The position numbers were made by a program, and so were the translations under genes. Under the pieces are notes generated by a model. It saw nothing but the letters and a program-made list of their open reading frames with translations, made no database searches and had not been told where the DNA came from. 64,000 bases of DNA from Antedon mediterranea (lineage: Eukaryota; Echinodermata; Crinoidea; Comatulida; Antedonidae): positions 20,246,101-20,310,100 of the forward strand of contig NC_092677.1 of NCBI RefSeq assembly GCF_964355755.1, written 5' to 3'. Of this stretch, positions 59,260-64,000 are shown one piece after another. How positions within the stretch are numbered: position 1 is the stretch's first letter; every line of letters starts with the position of its first letter.

Positions 59260-62200
59260 TAGAGGTACGAACCCACTACTGAGAGAACTCAAACCTGAGC
59301 ATTACCGGTTACGCCACAAACCAGTAGGTGAGTGAAGAGCTGATAATAGTCTATTTTTATGAAATGAATGATCCATCAATGTAAAATGATGTTATGCAAC
59401 TTTGTTTCTGATTTAAAAAAAGGTCCACTTGGTTAGGCTTGAAATTTAAAACCATAAAAATATCTCACTTTCAAAAACAATATTTATTTTCAAATAAAAA
59501 AAAAAGAAAAAAAATATCCCTAGAAGTCGAACCCACTATTGAAATCACTCAAACCTGAGCATTACCCGTTACGCCGCAAACCAGTATATGACTGAAGAGC
59601 TGATAATAGTCTATTTATATGAAATGGATGATCAATCAATGAAAAATAATGCCATGCAACAATAGTCTATATATATAAAATGAATGATCAATCAATGAAA
59701 AATAATGCCATGCAACTTTGTTTCTGATTTTGAAAAAGGTCCACTTGTTTAGGCCTGACATTTACAACCCTCAAAATATCTCACTTCTAAAAACCATATT
59801 TATTTTCAATTTAAAAAAAACAGAAAAAAATTATCCCTAGAGGTACAACCCACTACTCATAGCATTCAAACCTGAGCATTACCCGTTACGCCACAAACCA
59901 GTAGATGACTGAAGAGCTGATAATAGTCTATTTATATGAAATGAATTATCAATCAATGAAAAATAATGCCATGCAACTTTGTTTCTGATTTTTAAAAATA
60001 TCCATTTGTTTAGGCCTGACATTCACAACCCTAAAAAATATCTCATTTTCAAAAAAAATATTTATTTTCAATAAGAAAAAAAAAGCAATATCTCTAGAGG
60101 TTGGAACCCGCTACTGAGAGCACTCAAACCTGGGTATTACCCGTTACGCCACAAACCAGTAGATAACTGAAGAGCTGATAATAGTCTATTTATATGAAAT
60201 TAATGATCAATCAATGAAAAATAATGCCATGCAACTTTGTTTCTGATTTTAAAAAAGGTCCACTTGTTTAGGCCTGACATTTACAACCCTCAAAATATCT
60301 CACTTTCAAAAACAATATTTTTTTCAATAAAAAAAAATAAAATAAAAACATATTCGTAGACGATCGAACCCACTACTGCGAGAACTCAAACCTGAGCATT
60401 ACCCGTTACGCCTCAAACCAGTAGATGGCTGAAGAGCTGATAATACTCTATTTATATCAAATTAATAATAAATCAATGAAAAATAATGCCATGCAACTTT
60501 GTTTCTGATTTTAAAAAAGGTTCACTTGTTTAGGCCTGACATTTACAACCCTCAAAATATCTCACTTTCAAAAACAATATTTATTTTAAATAAAAAAAAA
60601 AAAAATATCCGTAGAGGTTCGAACCCACTAGTGAGAGCACTCAAACTTGAGCATTACCCGTTACGCCACAAATCAGTAGATAACTGAAGAGCTGATAATA
60701 GTCTATTTATATGAAATGAATGATAAATAAATGAAAAATAATGCCATGCAACTTTGTTTCTGATTTTAAAAAAGGTCCACTTGTTTAGGCCTGACATTTA
60801 CAACCCTCAAAATATCTCACTTTCAAAAACAATATTTTTTTCAATAAAAAAAAAAAAGAAAAAAAATATTCGTAGAGGTTCGAACCCACTACTGCGAGAA
60901 CTCAAACCTGAGCATTACCCGTTACGCCTCAAACCAGTAGATGACTGAAGAGCTGATAATACTCTATTTATATGAAATTAATAATAAATCAATGAAAAAT
61001 AATGCTATGCAACTTTGTTTCTGATTTTTAAAAAGGTTCACTTGTTTAGGCCTGACATTTACAACCCTCAAAATATCTCACTTTCAAAAACAATATTTAT
61101 TTTAAATAAAAAAAAAAAAGAAACAAAATATCCGTAGAGGTTCGAACCCACTAGTGAGAGCACTCAAACTTGAGCATTACCCGTTACGCCACAAACCAGT
61201 AGATGACTGAAGAGCTGACAATACTCTATTTATATGAAATAAATAATAAATCAATGAAAAATAATGCCATGCAACTTTGTTTCTGATTTTAAAAAAGGTC
61301 CACTTGTTTAGGCCTGACATTTACAACCTCAAAATATCTCACTTTCAAAATCCATATTTATTTTCAATTAAAAAAAAAAAGAAAAAAAATATCCCTAGAG
61401 GTTCGACCCACTACTCAGAGAACTCAAACCTGAGCATTACCCGTTACGCCACAAACCAGTAGATGACTGAAGAGCTGATAATAGTCTATTTATATGAAAT
61501 GAATGATCAATCAATGAAAAATAATGCCATGCAACTTTGTTTCTGATTTAAAAAAATATCCATTTGTTTAGGCCTGACATTCACAACCCTAAAAAATATC
61601 TCATTTTCAAAAAAAATATTTATTTTCAATAAGAAAAAAAAAGCAATATCCCTAGAGGTTCGAACCCACTACTGCGAGAACTCAAACCTGAGCATTACCC
61701 GTTACGCCTCAAACCAGTAGATGACTGAAGAGCTGATAATACTCTATTTATATGAAATTCATAATAAATCAATGAAAAATAATGCCATGCAACTTTGTTT
61801 CTGATTTTAAAAAAGGTCCACTTGCTTAGGCCTGACATTTACAACCCTCAAAATATCTCACTTTCAAAAACAATATTTTTTTCAATAAAAAAAAAAGAAA
61901 AAAAATATTCGTACAGGTTCGAACCCACTACTGCGAGAACTCAAACCTGATCATTACCCGTTACGCCTCAAACCAGTAGATGACTGAAGAGCTGATAATA
62001 CTCTATTTATATGAAATGAATGATAAATAAATGAAAAATAATGCCATGCAACTTTGTTTCTGATTTTAAAAAAGGTTCACTTGTTTAGGCCTGACATTTA
62101 CAACCCTCAAAATATCTCACTTTCAAAAACAATATTTATTTTCAATTAAAAAAAAAAAAATCCCTAGAGGTACGAACCCACTACTGAGAGAACTCAAACC

Positions 62201-63110
62201 TGAGCATTACCGGTTACGCCACAAACCAGTAGGTGAGTGAAGAGCTGATAATAGTCTATTTTTATGAAATGAATGATCCATCAATGTAAAATGATGTTAT
62301 GCAACTTTGTTTCTGATTTAAAAAAAGGTCCACTTGGTTAGGCTTGAAATTTAAAACCATAAAAATATCTCACTTTCAAAAACAATATTTATTTTCAAAT
62401 AAAAAAAAAAAGAAAAAAAATATCCCTAGAAGTCGAACCCACTATTGAAATCACTCAAACCTGAGCATTACCCGTTACGCCGCAAACCAGTATATGACTG
62501 AAGAGCTGATAATAGTCTATTTATATGAAATGGATGATCAATCAATGAAAAATAATGCCATGCAACAATAGTCTATATATATAAAATGAATGATCAATCA
62601 ATGAAAAATAATGCCATGCAACTTTGTTTCTGATTTTAAAAAAGGTCCACTTGTTTAGGCCTGACATTTACAACCCTCAAAATATCTCACTCCCAAAAAC
62701 CATATTTATTTTTAATTTAAAAAAAACAGAAAAAAATTATCCCTAGAGGTACAACCCACTACTCAGAGCATTCAAACCTGAGCATTACCCGTTACGCCAC
62801 AAACCAGTAGATGACTGAAGAGCTGATAATAGTCTATTTATATGAAATGAATTATCAATCAATGAAAAATAATGCCATGCAACTTTGTTTCTGATTTTTA
62901 AAAATATCCATTTGTTTAGGCCTGACATTCACAACCCTAAAAAATATCTCATTTTCAAAAAAAATATTTATTTTCAATAAGAAAAAAAAAGCAATATCTC
63001 TAGAGGTTGGAACCCGCTACTGAGAGCATTCAAACCTGGGTATTACCCGTTACGCCACAAACCAGTAGATAACTGAAGAGCTGATAATACTCTATTTAAA
63101 TGAAATTAAT
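59260..63110 (-). repeat. Segmental duplication in the right array, offset 2905 bp
   Basis: A distinctive block with AGTAGGTGAGTGAAGAGC, a TTTTTATGAAATG variant, GTTAGGCTTGAAATTT and a broken unit (CATGCAACAATAGTCTATAT) occurs at 59.3-60.2 kb and again at 62.2-63.1 kb. The motif AGGTGAGTG is at 59326 and 62231. The broken unit lacks about 200 bp in both copies, so the deletion came before the duplication. Confidence 0.8.
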
Positions 63111-64000
63111 GATCAATCAATGAAAAATAATGCCATGCAACTTTGTTTCTGATTTTAAAAAAGGTTCACTTGTTTAGGCCTGACATTTACAACCCTCAAA
63201 ATATCTCACTTTCAAAAACAATATTTATTTTAAATAAAAAAAAAAAAAGAAACAAAATATCCGTAGAGGTTCGAACCCACTAGTGAGAGCACTCAAACAT
63301 GAGCATTACCCGTTACGGCACAAACCAGTAGATGACTGAAGAGCTGATAATACTCTATTTATATGAAATAAATAATAAATCAATGAAAAATAATGCCATG
63401 CAACTTTGTTTCTGATTTTAAAAAAGGTCCACTTGTTTAGGTCTGACATTTACAACCCTCAAAATATCTCACTTTCAAAAACAATATTTATTTTCAATAA
63501 AAAAAAAAAAAAAATATTCGTAGAGGTTCGAACCCACTACTGCGAGAACTCAAACCTGAGCATTACCCGTTACGCCTCAAACCAGTAGATGACTGAAGAG
63601 CTGATAATACTCTATTTATATGAAATTAATAATAAATCAATGAAAAATAATGCAATGCAACTTTGTTTCTGATTTTAAAAAAGGTTCACTTGTTTAGGCC
63701 TGACATTTACAACCCTCAAAATATCTCACTTTCAAAAACAATATTTATTTTAAATAAAAAAAAAAAAAGAAACCAAATATCCGTAGATGTTCGAACCCAC
63801 TAGTGTGAGCACTCAAACTTGAGCATTACCCGTTACGCCACAAACCAGTAGATGACTGAAGAGCTGATAATACTCTATTTATATGAAATAAATAATCAAT
63901 CAATGAAAAATAATGCCATGCAACTTTGTTTCTGATTTTAAAAAAGGTCCACTTGTTTAGGCCTGATATTTACAACCCTCAAAATATCTCACTTTCAAAA

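Larger units (their letters stand above)
50686..64000 (-). repeat. Right array: ~50 tandem ~257 bp tRNA-like Pol III-type units
   Basis: Same unit as at 13498-16020 but in reverse complement. On the plus strand each unit reads A-run, then GGTTCGAACCC (box B complement), then CCCGTTACGCCACAAACC (box A complement), then CCAGTAGATGACTGAAGAGC, then the spacer. On the minus strand this is box A, box B and a T-run terminator in transcriptional order. 13.3 kb at about 257 bp per unit gives about 50 units, running past the window end. Variants include GGTTGGAACCCGC, which breaks box B (53275, 53776, 55487, 58752, 60099 and 63005), and GTTACGGCAC, which alters box A. The many 60-65 codon frames beginning M-F/L-L-I-L-K-K are the same spacer read through repeatedly, not a gene family. 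Confidence 0.9.

Noticed and set aside
50686-64000. Many 60-65 codon frames with a shared M-F-L-I-L-K-K start in both tRNA-like arrays
   Set aside because: They are the same AT-rich spacer and A-run read in one frame on the strand opposite to the tRNA-like bodies. Lengths and C-termini change with A-run length, as expected for non-coding sequence.

Overview
The window is almost entirely repetitive eukaryotic DNA. No protein-coding gene of ordinary size can be supported. It looks like a heterochromatic, possibly pericentromeric or subtelomeric, block of an animal genome. Evidence for an animal: a 5'-truncated non-LTR retrotransposon of the CR1/L2/Rex type, a tRNA-headed SINE-like element, tRNA-Val(AAC)-like sequences, and scattered TAGGCCTA palindromes, which I associate with marine invertebrate genomes (weak evidence). 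I cannot name the species.

Layout. (1) 1-2008 and 4164-12278: a CT-rich minisatellite built on GCTGATCTATCT plus (CT)n. It has a 1.55-1.75 kb higher-order repeat in its second block. The two blocks are separated by a 2.15 kb island of ordinary AT-rich sequence (2009-4163), which holds a possible tiny two-exon gene. (2) 12281-12744: three degenerate copies of a 163-185 bp repeat. (3) 12745-13177: one copy of a 433 bp repeat whose near-identical inverted partner lies at 49691-50122, with a diverged third partial copy at 50550-50664. (4) 13178-13441: a SINE-like element on the minus strand with a tRNA-like head. (5) 13498-16020: ten tandem ~257 bp units, each with a tRNA-like body (Pol III box A and box B) followed by a T-run, on the plus strand. 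(6) 16030-21284: a second repeat family made of tRNA-Val(AAC)-like sequences, T-run terminators and a ~315 bp TIR element. It is arranged as an inverted duplication, plus strand up to about 19709 and minus strand after that, and carries two later insertions. (7) 21285-49690: 28.4 kb of an 86-88 bp satellite with several nested levels of higher-order repetition. (8) 50686-64000: about 50 more of the ~257 bp tRNA-like units, all on the minus strand, running off the window.

The most interesting feature is the layout of (5) to (8): two kinds of tandem Pol III-type tRNA-like arrays lie on either side of a higher-order satellite, with the two ~257 bp arrays pointing towards each other. This resembles the tRNA-gene boundaries of fission-yeast centromeres, but that is an analogy and not a demonstrated function. 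All short open reading frames in the repeats are translations of repeat units, except a retrotransposon fragment at 17412-17650.
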